Assembly (NCBI RefSeq): GCF_008831285.2
Contig: NC_045138.2
Location: forward strand, 33,079,934 to 33,143,933
DNA: 64,000 nucleotides
Direction of reading: 5' to 3'
Origin: Nymphaea colorata
Taxonomy: Eukaryota > Streptophyta > Magnoliopsida > Nymphaeales > Nymphaeaceae
Part shown: in pieces, positions 20,916 to 33,754 of the stretch
How positions within the stretch are numbered: position 1 is the first letter of the stretch
How the letters are laid out: each line of letters starts with the position of its first letter
The notes under the pieces: model-generated
Seen by the model: only the letters and a program-made list of their open reading frames with translations
The model's database searches: none
What the model was told of the DNA's origin: nothing
Program-made: the position numbers and the translations under genes

Positions 20916-22995
20916 TCCCTTTCTAAAAGTTGCCGGAAAGAACCTTGGGAAAGGACTAGGGACGGATTTACAAACGACCCACTTGAAGAAATCGCCGGAG
21001 AAACTGCCGAAAAGCTTAGACGGATAGAATTCAGATCGATTTCCACGACCCACTTGATGATATCGTCGGAAAGGATCGTAGAAGGTGGATTCAAAAAGGA
21101 TTGGAACGATCGGGAAGGAAGATATCACTTTCGGCTGGGGCTCTATGATTCTATCAATCTGAGGAAACAAGCACCACGAAATTTTTTATAGGGAGAAAAT
21201 TCGCCGTTGGGTTGGAGGAAACCGGCGGCTGTTTAGGCGTAGGAGAAATGGGTCGGAAGAGGAAGACGGATCTACACGATGGACGGCGGTGATCTTGTTC
21301 GCAGTAGCGTGCCTTGTTTTTCAAGATTCTAGCCAGGTGAATACTGTGGGTGGGGTGACTTCAGTCGGTGCCCTGGTTTTTTACCGTCCTTGCCGGGGGA
21401 CGAAATTGAGGCCGCTACTTTCCGAAAGTAAGGCTGCTATTTGCAACTCCAAGTGATGGTATGTCATGGGATTGTCCGGCAAACGGACATCAAGACTCAC
21501 GGGATCCAAAAATTTTGATCTGTTTTGTAGCCTGCTTACAAATACAAGAGGGTCAACTGGTTTCAGATTTCATGCTGGACCGGATCTGCATCCATAAAAG
21601 CCTAGGCTCCATCGCATGTCAACGTTCCGAATGTAACCTGATACTTGATCTGATCCCAAATTCAAATAATTGGATTTAACAAGTTCCAATTAGTAATCAG
21701 ATGCAGATATGGTATACAAATTTTTATCGAGTTTGATATATATTTGATTTTTACAAACATCCGGATGGACTACATGTAAAAAAAAAAAAAAAGTATGGAT
21801 CTCAATTTAATTCTAAATCTAATTTAGCAATACAAAATAGTCAAAAATGAAATTTAACCATATGAGATCCGAATCTGATCAGCTAATATCTCTACTGAGT
21901 TTGGGTAAGTCATTTGTTCTCGAATATTGCCAGTTGACCCCAAGGGACTGGCAAAAGTGAGATGTGGTGGTCGAAGGGACAGTCACGATGCGATTGTCAA
22001 GCACGTCATTTCTTGAAAAGGTGAAATTTGCGGAGCCCAGCTTGAGGTTGAAGGGAACTAGAGGAGTGTTGCCATTGCTTTTAGCTCCAAGATTTTTCTT
22101 CCATTATACTTTCCGATGCAAATTCGCAGGGAGGAAAAGGCCTCTCTTAACCTATTATTACCAAAAGGAATGAACAAAATACATGAGAGAGTAAAAGAAG
22201 ACACAAGGAGGTCGTTTCAATAAGCCTCGGCGTACAAGAGATTATACTTTAAAACTAGTTTGGAAGAGGTTCAAAATCTAGAGAATCTTAGTGACACAAG
22301 TAATGGCTTGAGAAGAGAGCCTAATATTAAGAAAATGAGTTTTGCGAGACAAGACCCTGTTAACAGAAGCATACACAGCACCTTTCAATTTAACAAGATC
22401 TTTTCCTGTAGTAAAAACATAAAGATGCCTCAGCCCCAATTCTCCTTCCATACATTTACTTTCTCACCATTACCAATTATCCAAGAAACCAAATGACTGA
22501 TATTGTCCCAACCCCAAAGACAACTCTTCCATGCCCACGAAAAATGGCTTGTGTGTTTTTCTTCAATTATACTCTAAAGATCGCAATACTTTTTTTTGTC
22601 TGTTTTTATAGTTTGTTCATTTTGTCTATGCTATATGGAGGCAGATTAAAAACATTCTAAAATATCAGGAGGATTCCAAGAACATGTATAACACCAATCG
22701 GCAAGTCAGCATGGCATTCAAGAAGTGCATCAAATACTGTCTGGTTCACTTCATGTTTGACCAAACTTCAAATTTTGAAGACCACGGCAGTAAAATTGAA
22801 CATCTGAAGCTTTCTCGAGGGTAAAACGAATCATAGTGTTTTTTATTCCTGAGGCATACAATTTCAAACATTGCACCAATAAAATCATCCACTATGGGAA
22901 ATAAAGGGACAACCACAAACCTTCCAATTGATCATAACAAACCTTTTAAAGGCAACAAATAACTACTTCAGTATCACATAATGTAAGTGTTAATT
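20916..22995. other. Spacer between the wound-peptide gene and DGK
   Basis: The first few hundred bases are likely the leader and promoter of the minus-strand wound peptide gene. The rest holds short frames without motifs and a poly-A run near 21778. The part next to 22995 is the expected 3' UTR of the diacylglycerol kinase. Confidence 0.5.
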
Positions 22996-25900
22996 CTAAG
23001 GAGCAGGAAGATCATCGTCTACTGGTATTCTAAAGGTGTCAGCTGCTCCAAACTTCCTTCGTCCCTCAGACTCATCCTCAGATCCCATGCTGTCATCATC
23101 ATCTTCCTCTTCGTGCGCATGAGGAGAGTCAGGTTCCTGGAAACTCTTGGCTATACAACCATGAGTAGCTAGCATATTGACTTGACCAAGATGTGAGATT
23201 TCAACCACAACAGTATCATCTTCACTAGGAAGAGGCTGCTTCCATGGTTCTCCATCCATTCTCATGTAGGTATGGTCAGCCGCACCCTTGTGGAATTCAA
23301 AACGAACACGATGCGCCTGTGTCAAGTTGCCACAACAGTTCAAAGCAAGGTTGTGTATAGTAGACTTACATCATAAAAATTGTTATCACAGAATCAGTTT
23401 TCAGATACGAGTGACACAGCAATTATAGCTTCATCCATCGCTGGTATATAGGCAGGGTCTAGAACATGAACAAATGATGACCATATGCTCCAAGAAATAG
23501 CAAAATGAGAGTTCACCAATTTGGTGGGAAAATATTGACAACTCACTGAACGACCTGTGAAACAGAATGCCCAATAACAAACACGTCAAAGACAAACCTT
23601 GGCAATCTACCCAGTGGGACAAGTTACTCCTATGCCTTCGACCTTAATCTACCCACAGGAATTTTCGCATTATGGGAAACAACATCACGCGACATCTGAT
23701 TTCTCATTGCCTTCAATGCTTCACGTGGAAATAAAAGCAGAATGTTAAGATCTTATGGTAAATTCAATAACTTCTAACCTGTGCAAGTCGAGTCCCATGT
23801 CCTTTCGGGGCAATTAAAACAAGACCATGCCAACCATCTCTAAAACCTACCACCTCGAGCAGACCATCATCCACAAATGGCACAGTCAAGTCCCTCTACA
23901 AAATTTCACAGTCCACAACAACCAAAAGTAAGCAACTAATAAGGACCATAGTTATGACAAATTAAAGTGAAGATTACAGAAGGGAACTAACATCTCTCTT
24001 CTTCTTACTGTTTGGTGTTCCCCAGGGATTTAGTCCACCAGAAAAGCTAGGCAAATTTAGGCATATAATAGATCTGATGCTGAAGATTAACAATGAAAAC
24101 AAGGGTAGATATAAGAACATCAGCTGAAAAGATTTGGAGTAAAACAACTCATATTATTCATATGACATATCTTAATCAGAACTATGCCAAGAAACCGGAA
24201 TCCAATTCCAACCTTACCATTCCAATTTTATTGGATGTCCCGGAAGAGATAGAAGATTATTTATGAGTCAATGTATACATTCCTAAACCAAATGGTAGTT
24301 TTTGTGTGCTTATTTTATGTGCAGCTTGGATATTCTGTAGTCTCCATCTGTTTTAAAATATCAATATATTAACAAAGTTCTCCCACTAACAATTTTAACT
24401 TCATGATGTCTCTGTCAGCTGTAATTTTTCATGACCAACGTGGACGTTGATCAAATACAGAAATGATAAGACTACAATTATGTGGAAGTGTAGACAAATA
24501 AAAATAAAATTTTGATAGCACCATTCACCAATCATGACATCATAACATTGTCATTCATGTGCCTTTCTGATGGATATGCCAATATCTTTTGGAAAAGATT
24601 CTTTTATGTTTCAAAGACATGGAAATGGCTAATCCAAAAGTACACTCTATAGGTGCTTAATAATATATGTATCCTTTCAAAGACAGGAAATATTCCCTCT
24701 CCATGACACAGTGACACATCCTGCTATGATCTGGTCTAGCATCAGAAAATAGAAGACTATGTTCTCATCAAACATACCTGCGTGGAATGTGGAGGTCCTC
24801 CCAACGTCCATGCTTTTTCATTATCTTCACATTCGCAAGTTGAGCAATGTTACTGCCAATGTAATTCACAGGCTCAATCAAGTTTGCTTTCAGGGACAAT
24901 AAAACTAGCTTGAAGATACACATAGTACATTCAGGATAAATTAGATAAATCAATATGCTGGAATCTACATCTATTTAGTTATACAATTCCCCATGTGTAT
25001 TTGAGCTTCTTTCTAAGCAGCACCATCTGTTATCCATGAAGTATTATTCAATGACCAAAACCTAATATTTGACCAACCATAGGATCATAAAAACAAGACC
25101 AACATTTAGACGAGCTCCATCATGATATAGACTATATAGAAAATACCAGAAATAATAAACCTTTTACAAGTAGTTCATCATGTTATCATACCAATGGTTC
25201 CCCAATATAGAATAATGCAGGCATTTACTTTCAAATTATAACCAGCTTGACCATACCGAGATGATGGATGAAAAAGTGAAGCACAAAACCATCCTTGTGA
25301 GCAGCCAATCTTCGCATAGGTGCTCTACATAATTGCATACAGTGTCAATTGAATAAAAACATGGAAGAAGCCTTTGCATGAAATGACATCAAGGAATTAA
25401 GTGATGATGTTGTATTGGGACAAGCATAGGACAATGAAGATCTCTAGATAAAATGCTATGAGATTATTCTATCAACAGAAATGGATATTGACATGGCACT
25501 ATCACATCTCCAAACATTTTTTGCCTATTAACTGTTCCCAAGCAAGTGGTTCATGTCTCAGGTTACAATTGAATAAATTCCTTTAAAATTGATTTCTTAG
25601 GCTAAACTATTTAGTAGATAAAAAAAACCAAAGAATTTAATTACCCTAACATGTAGATACCTACGAAAATTGATTTATGTGCTACCAAGTCTCAGGCTCC
25701 TTACATTAGGCAACGAAAAATTTTCCTGTCCACTGCCCTGCTGTTCAGAAAGCTAGGCATCTAACTGAGAAATTATTGTAATCCATATTTCTCATATATG
25801 AACAACCCTATAAGTTCATCCCACTATGCATCATGGATCTTTTCCATCAGCACGATCAAAGTGTTCAGTATAGCAAAGACTAAGGGTTTTAATTTTTCCT

Positions 25901-28900
25901 ATTTTAGAAGATCATGATCAATTAATCTCAAGACTGAGGATTTAACTTGCTTGCACATAGTGATCAAATTGAACAAAGATACTCCTTCGCTGATGAACAA
26001 AAATGAGGCAGATTATTGTAATTCAAGATGTTGATTTCCCAGAGGGGTTTTTTAGAGGATTATTCCTAAGGCAATTCTATCACTAAACAGGGGAATGAAT
26101 CCAGTATCCAGAAATTTCAGCCTCAATACTGGAACCAAATTTAATTCCACATGCATCTGCGTTTAATAAGCAAAAGAAGGAACATAATTTATGGCAATAA
26201 GTGTAGCTTACCCTTAATCTTATGAATGTGCCCTGGAAAAAAGTAAATTTTCCATCCAACCATCATTTTTTAGGTTCTACACCATTGACAAAATGTGGAA
26301 TTTAAACTTATCAAGCAGGGTTGGCCAAGTATGAAATAAGGCCAAAAAGCTTGTCTGAGAAGAATAAAATGCCCATCAAAGTGCCAGACAAACAAATATA
26401 GCAGATGATGTAATTTGAATCACAGCGGAGAGGAAACAGGTATCAGATGCCAACACTTAAAGGAGTTGAAGTTTTTTACATTGAGTGTCTGAAAATACCT
26501 GGTTAACTAATTGATTTTTGAATTTTTCTGGATGCAGCTTCCTCTCTGAATGAAATGCATATGACACTTGTGCATCCATCCCTGAAGGTCAAAGAATATA
26601 GTCACCGTTAGCTGACCATAGTTATAAAATACTTCTAGAGCCACAGGAATTTTTTTTGCCAAGAATCTGACTTTCGAATAGTCAAGGAAAACATATTCTT
26701 GGCTGTGGTCCACATATGAGTTGCTTGCCAACACAGATTGCAGACACATTATTGATAAAACTTTGAATTCAAGTTAGTGTATGCAGCATACTGATTTAGT
26801 TTGGCAAACATGTCATAAAATGTTATAATTATATAAGGAATTATGAGTCATATATTGCAATTTACTTCATAATTATGTCTCCATTACAGTGAATGACGTT
26901 TAGACAGAAACGAAAAAACCCAAGATGCACCCTTCTAGTTTGGTGAAAATTAGACTAGATACTGGTGCTTATCATAATATATCGAAGTCAACATGATCAT
27001 TCAGTTAACTAAAATATATGTTCATAACGAGGATGTCTTACCCATGCTAAAGTAGTTCCAAAATCCACCCCGATATGTGTGATAGCCATCCTGGTAATAG
27101 GTCAGCAAGAGGTTATTACATAAAACATGATGGCCAGATAAGATGGGATCAACATTTTAGACCCAAGAAAGATTGGAGATGGCTTTAGGAGAATACCATG
27201 GACATGATTTGAATTGTTCATTGAATGAGATTTGAAAGATGCATTACAGGTGATGAAACCAACTATAGCATGGTAAATACAGCACATGAAGAACGCTCAT
27301 ACGGTTAGATCCGACATTCTATACCTAGATCCGCATGAGCCATTGCAATTCTATAGAGAAGAAAAATGAAAAGTTTTTATACAACAATTTTCAGTCCTTG
27401 CATGGTATATATTACAGAGTACAGTGTGCTATTTGAGATCACTGTAAATCAGTCTATGATTCAGTATATCAGAACAGAGGGTAAATCTAGTTTGAAAGTT
27501 CATAAAACAAAAGGACTTCAAGTGCAAAGAACGCAATTTCTTGAATAATTTACCTCATTCATTAAATCTGTGTCGGAGACACGTTTAAATGCATGCAAAG
27601 AATGTGGCAGCTCTAGAGGTGCAACAGGATCACAATCACCTTCTGCTGGAGCTTTCATCCTCATGAGAACATGCCAACTATATAGTATAAAAAAGATCAA
27701 TAAGAAACTGATCTGAATTACTTCTCTGAGCAGGCAATTGGTTTAGACTATTAGTCTAATAATATCAATGAATTAATAATTGAATTCCATAGGAGTGAAC
27801 CCAACGAACAAAAATAAACATCAAGCATGGGGCAGGAATTCGGAAACAATGGATCTGAGCAACAAGAAAAGGAACATCGCATTTATCCTGTCAGTACCAA
27901 TCAGTGTGTTCGTACTCTAATGAGTGGCCTCCAAGAAGCAATCATAAATGTGAAATAAAGTACCTATCTATTTTCATCTCCTTTGCCTTCTTCACTTCAT
28001 AAAGGAAAGACTTTACGGACTCCTTATCTGTACCAGGGTTTTTTTTCCCCTGTAAAGACATTTATCAATCAGTGCAAAGACAATTATTGCCAATTCCTAG
28101 GCAGAATTACCAGCGATAAGTATTGTAATTTAGCCAAAAGCACTAATAAAAAAACATTGCAACTAATTAATCAAATATATGGACATGCCCAGCTATTCAT
28201 TTGTGCACAAATTTCCAAAACACATTTATGAGCTCTTCTCACAAACTTATTTATTGTAGATATTGTTCCCTGCCGTTTCATTGCTTTGTCCTTTCATGCT
28301 TTTCATGTTTTCTTATTTTCCTTGGTATTATTTACATTTTTCCACTGTTTTCTCTCCATTGCAAGAGGTTGTCCTAAAACCTTATCGGAAAATCTTAAAA
28401 GGCTCAATAATCATATCCTGCGAAAGAACTGGCCGTAAATGAATCTTAGAATGAATGGCCATAGAATTAGTTAAATTCATGATAAAAACATTTTGACAAT
28501 CAAGGGTTCAAAAATAATGGCTTCCAAATTCAGAAAATAATAATTCACAACTTACCCAACCAAATGAAAATGGAAGATTGTTTCCAGTTCCTAGAGGCAC
28601 TGTAGCTACAGGAGGTGGCTGAGCTAATTTGAGATCACATACTACACCAAGAATCCAACCTGCTGTACCGTCTCCACCTGCAACCTGTATCAAAATGCCT
28701 ACAAACGTTCAACCGATACTCATTCAAACTTGGTCAAAGCCACGTTTAATTTTCAAATATGAGGAATCTTCTGGACACCCATATTTTCTGTAATGTAACC
28801 ATTCTAAAGATAGCAATCTGTCCGTAAAGCTGAAAGTGCCGATAGTGAAGAAAACTCACAATTATTCTCATCTTCTTCTCAATAGCAGAAGCAAAGTCGT

Positions 28901-29329
28901 CCCCACTTGCCTTGAGCCTTTGTAGGTTTCCATAAAGCTGGTGAAGCACCTTGTCGGGTGCAAGCTCTCCCAAATCGAAAACCTACATATAACAATCAAA
29001 TAGCAGATTATATACGTTTCTAGATTTCAAAATGCAACCCACCCTTTGTTTCTCTTCTATCTTTAAGAAGTTTCGAGTTGGAGTTAAAGAGCAAACTGTG
29101 CGTTCAGGGATGCGGCCAGCTGCCTTACCTGAGCTGAATTAAGAAGTGTCCGGTATGTCTTAAGCAAGTCTCCACCAAGCTGACCTCCACTTTTGGAGTT
29201 GATGAACACTATCACTGGACATTCCGGCATGTATGACATTTCCTGAAAGGTGGCATCAGGTACGACTATGTAATCTGGAATATAGAACTCTTTCAGGAGC
29301 TGATTGGTGTCTGAACTGCCGTCACCCAT
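22996..29329 (-). CDS. DGK: Diacylglycerol kinase, plant cluster II (DGK3/4/7-like), 12 exons, 487 aa
   Basis: It phosphorylates diacylglycerol to phosphatidic acid in lipid signalling. Twelve exons with GT-AG borders, all frame-consistent, give 1,464 coding bases: 29129-29329, 28860-28982, 28556-28684, 27964-28049, 27554-27677, 27042-27090, 26499-26581, 25257-25324, 24778-24852, 23992-24079, 23779-23895, 22996-23316. The catalytic domain starts with [15 protein letters not shown] (about residues 39-53). The ATP-binding [10 protein letters not shown] begins exon 3 (residues 109-118), followed by PLGTGNNL. The accessory domain includes [20 protein letters not shown] (223-242), [20 protein letters not shown] and FVDDGLLEV. 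There is no C1 domain and no membrane anchor, which with the length (AtDGK3/7 are about 490 aa) places it in cluster II. The acidic tail HEEEDDDDS is followed by a short C-terminus. No damage is seen. Confidence 0.93.
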
Positions 29330-31690
29330 CTCTCACTTCTTCTCGTACCTTGCACTAGACTCGTTCACGCCCTGTTACAAGTATCATTAGGATCTCACGT
29401 ACTAGAAGCAATGGGGAATTTGTATTAAATCCAGTAGAAAGTTAAAAATGATGAACACGCTGTTTCGGATGGGAAGAGCAGAAAAAGTCCATCATTACCA
29501 TGGACTGCCATCATAATTTACTCCTCCTTCCGTTCATTGTCAGTGAGAACAATGACACTTGTGCAGGCAGTGATCATTTAAGATCCCCGTGGTGAATGGC
29601 TTATTGGCAAACGAAACTTCGTTCCCATCCACCTAACATTCAAATCCAAAAGCATGTAAGATGAGCTTCTTCTCCATCCGGATAGCCCTAAAGCATTATC
29701 CAATTTTCTACAGTTCCGAAATGTGTACACGAGAACAGGTTGGGTCTCAGCCAATCTCAGAGCCAAAATGGTCTCACATCCCCAATAACTATTTAGCCCT
29801 TCCAGCCATTCCTTAGGCAGTCACGTGCCGGTGCAGCAACCCTTAACGTAAACGATAATCACCGATTATCCTGCAACTGATGATGGAAGCCCTTCAGTTT
29901 TAAACCATGTAATCGGCATATCATCTGATATCCCAGAGCCCACAGCCTGTATGGATTTGACGTCTTTTTATAAAGAGTAAACACATCGTTCCATTGAACA
30001 TACAACCTAAAAAACCCCGATGATTTGAATCATTTCTTTTACTCGAAAATATAAGAGAACCTCAAAGCTCCAACAGCGAATGAGCACTAAACTGAATCTG
30101 AAAGTCCACCTGCATCTCTTGCTTCTCAGATCAGTGGAGTCGAAATGTCCTCAGGATCTGATTCATAAGATGGAGAGGAAGAATAATCTCTGGACCCACT
30201 AATAGGGTTGTCAACCTTAGCCTACGAATTGAAATACTGGGGAGTGTCTACAGCTTACCTCACAGGCATACTCCAGTCCTCCGGGTTGTTTATACCGCTT
30301 AACCGCTTGTTCGGATGAAGGGAAAAGGAGGGAAATAAAAGGAAAGGATGGAGTTGTTTCTGTTTGGATGACTTATTGAGGAAAAGGGAAAGGAAAGGAT
30401 TGAATAACGGAGACCCGAACGGGGTATCAACTTTCGTGATGACTGATGACATTGTGATTGGTAAAGCTTGGTGATCAGGTCAACTCTCGCCTTCAATTAC
30501 AGATTCATGATGAAATTACTGCAATAGCAACAAAGGTTGTGGGTCTTAACTCTTAAATGCTATTGAAAACCTTGTTTTCTATTTATTTTCGGCATTTATT
30601 TATTTGAGTTGCTATGTTCTTGAGTAACTGAAAAAAGATATCAGAACGAAACATGTTTCTTCCTCAATCCTCGTCCTGGCTTTGGCAAGAATGAGAGCAA
30701 TAAGTCTATGTTTGGTTGTTTGGGTCCCGGGCTACAAGACACCGATGGCGCAGGCTGGGGCAGGTGAACAACTGGGCTCCTCCCGACAGCCAACTGGATG
30801 GGTTATGTTGCATAGATCCAAAGAGTGGATCCCCATGAGTCATCCCTTAACTTCCGTCATGGTCGATCTCGCGGGGAAAGTTCGAAAATATCCACCCTAG
30901 TAAAGATTGGTGCCCTTAATCTAAGGGTGCAAACCGGTCTGTTACGAACTTCTCGTTACCATTTTTTACTGAAATGCGGTTTCTTATTGCGTCAGCTGAT
31001 CCGAATCCAATCCGTTTGTTTGCATAAATTGTAGAAAGAATTTTCTCGTGATAAAAATAAATAAATTAATTGCCATAAATTTCTTTGCATATAATTTAGA
31101 AGAAATGGAAATAGGAAGGAAAAACAGGTGCCTAAGAAAGGAGTACCGTGATTGCGATTCTGCTATGTTATCGTCTAGACGAATTCCAAGTAATCGACAT
31201 CCCCACTCCCCGACAAAGATTAGCTCCAAGACCGGAATCAAACAGAGAATTCAGTCAATGACCAATTCAATCGTCGACCGACAGACGGTGGGCAGTTTTC
31301 GTGGATCTCCTTTTAAGAACCCCAAACTTCACGAAGTTTTCGTTCCCTACAAACAACAAGATCTTCGATTCCCTTGCCATGATTAAGAAAACAGAAGAAC
31401 CGGAAAGATGAGCAAAGAATCAATGACAAAGAACACAGGAAGCAACAAAATAAAGTGTTCAAGATCCGAAACACATGTTTGAGCTGCGGAGACAGAGGAA
31501 CGGCAAAAGACTACATGAAAACTCAAAACAACAGCATCTATTGACTATTGATCGCATGGAAGATTACCTCGATGGAGTTCCCCGCGAAACTCCGGAGAAA
31601 GCGGGTGGTCGAACGGACTCCGTCTTCTTCTTCTCCTCTCTCACTCGCTCGCTCGCTCTCTCTCTCTCTCTCCTTCTCCCTCTCTGAATA
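29330..31690 (-). other. Probable 5' leader of DGK with a 2.2-kb leader intron
   Basis: On the minus strand an acceptor (TTGTAACAG, exon resuming at 29371) lies just 41 bases before the DGK start codon. About 2.2 kb upstream, a GA-rich leader-like segment (complement of the CT-rich run at 31620-31690) ends in a good donor, ATCGAG|GTAATC, at 31568. I infer a non-coding first exon there and a long 5' UTR intron, common in plant signalling genes. An alternative donor is GCCTGTGAG|GTAAGC near 30257. The intron has no supported gene. Confidence 0.4.
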
Positions 31691-31699
31691 CCTGCGCAT

Positions 31700-33030
31700 T
31701 CAAGAGGAGCAGGATCATGCGGGCATGAGAAAAGTACAGGAGGAAGGAAGGAATGGACGGGAAGAGAAGCGAGGGGGGTTGAGGGGGCCGGTTATGCGGG
31801 GCCTACCTGTCCGAGCCTTAAACAAGGCCATCAAATTTCCGTGAGAGTCCAATATTTTTTGGCATTTTCTCCTTACTATTGATATTTTGCTGAAACACTG
31901 CTCCGAGTAACTTTCAACTTTAAAGAAAGGCCCCCCTCGGGCTCTTCTAATTCGGCATCTATAAAAATTTTGAAAAATGTAATATGCCGTTGTCAAGAAT
32001 TTCAAAATTTTTATTTAGCAATATAAATTTTTATGTTCATCCTTTCAATAAAAAAATCCAGGCATTAATTGAAGCGTAAGTTTCATGGATAAATTTGTGA
32101 ATTATATAATATTTATAAAAATAATAACAAAACTGAATAAAAAAATGACTACAGTACATGTCAATAAATAAAGAACAATACACAACATATGCAAACCACA
32201 ATTATTTTTAAATCCAAATAAATATAATGTCATAACAACTAAGATTCACATGAGTTTGTCATCTAAACGGACAAAATAACTAATAGTAGCTAGTTTGATG
32301 CAGTGAAGCTTGTTGGATATTTGAACAAGATGAAACGAAATCTAATTGTAATACGTATTTATAATAAGAGGAGGTACTATATCATGATGATGTTAAAAGG
32401 GTAAAATTTAGTAAGATAAGATAATCGAATATTGCCTGTGCTACCTTTTTTTGTTAGACATCACCTGAGACCACCGTGGCTGTTAAGTGAAAGAGACGAA
32501 TGAGGAGGACATTTAAACTAACTTGCCTGTATTTTTTTAGAGTAAACAGTTTGGATTTGAGTAGGAGTCCGGTCCTCACTAAATTCAACTAATTAGATTT
32601 TATAATACAACTAGCATAAAAAATGACATTTATATGTAATTGAGTCGGAATTTTATATTCAAATCTGATTGGTAGTTGAGATTTAGAATTAGATTCATAA
32701 TCGGATTTATGTAATCAATTTGCATCCTTACCCATGTTTGGTTTGCCTACTACACACAACCATTTTGCTGCATCAAATATGCCCTTAGAAACACTAGATC
32801 ATATCGCTGATTAAATATCAGGGCATTGATTGAGTTTAGTTATTCAATCACTGCATATTGCAGATAGTTCATAATTTTTAGATTATGCTCAATTAATTCA
32901 AGTTATGCTGATTGCAGTAGTTCACTATGAAATCCAGTATGTTAAAACAATACAATTGTGGTGGTTTTCTTAGAGTAATAGTTACAGACATGTTTTGTTG
33001 CCGTCATAAGCTCGAGCTAAATTCTGGCTT
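31700..33030. other. Intergenic, AT-rich, probable DGK promoter side
   Basis: No gene or clear repeat. 31.7-31.85 kb probably belongs to the DGK promoter or leader; beyond that the sequence is plain AT-rich spacer. Confidence 0.5.
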
Positions 33031-33039
33031 AGTTAGAAG

Positions 33040-33209
33040 TTCCCGCGCTTACCCGTTACCAAGAAAAGGTGGTTTATAAGTTCCCGCGCTCAGGTGGTTA
33101 CGCTCGCAGTCCCGCGCTTTCTCTCTCTCTCTTTCTGGTTTTGGAAGAAAGAACCCTTCGGCTTTCGATCGCTTGTTTCCCCTTCATTTCAAACTCGCGG
33201 TCCCGCGCT
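33040..33209 (+). promoter_or_regulatory. Cluster of four TCCCGCGCT boxes (E2F-like)
   Basis: The identical 9-mer TCCCGCGCT occurs at 33041-33049, 33082-33090, 33110-33118 and 33201-33209. Two copies are preceded by T, giving TTCCCGCG, close to the plant E2F site (TTTCCCGC). The last two sit in a local duplication (CTCGCAG/CTCGCGG before the box, CT-run and GAAGAAA after). Together with telo-box motifs downstream this is the layout of promoters of growth or cell-cycle genes. Confidence 0.5.
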
Positions 33210-33754
33210 CCGTCTCTTTCTTGATTTCGAAGAAACCTCACACGGGACGGTCCCCGGAGGTCCGTGAGTCGTCGGAGTGTCCCAACAGCAGGTCTCTCTC
33301 AGCCCCTAATCTCTCTCGATAGCCGCTGGTGTTTTCAACAAACTTATCTTCCGTCTTGTAGGGGGAGTTCTATGTATCTTCTTCTGTGATGCGGGGAGAG
33401 GGGCGCTTCTAACGTTGGGTGGGCCGCTCCATGGCTGGTTGGAGACATCGGCATGCATGCATCAATCGCCATTGAAGAGAAGGAACTTTTTAGGGGCGAT
33501 CCACGAATGCCGGTAAAGAAGGGACTCACTTCTGACGTGGGGCATCGCCAGTGGGGAAGGGGATGCTTCATTTCTGCTGAAACTCGTTCCCCTTCTCCCA
33601 GCGTTTTCAGTTTCCTTCCGTGCAGACACTCTGGCACCGCGACCAGGACGCCGATCTGGATCTTTCTGCTGTTACATTATAAATTCTTGTCGCCGTCTTT
33701 CTCTGCCGTCGAACAAACATCCCGGTCATCACCGATAGGAGGGTCCTCAAGAAT

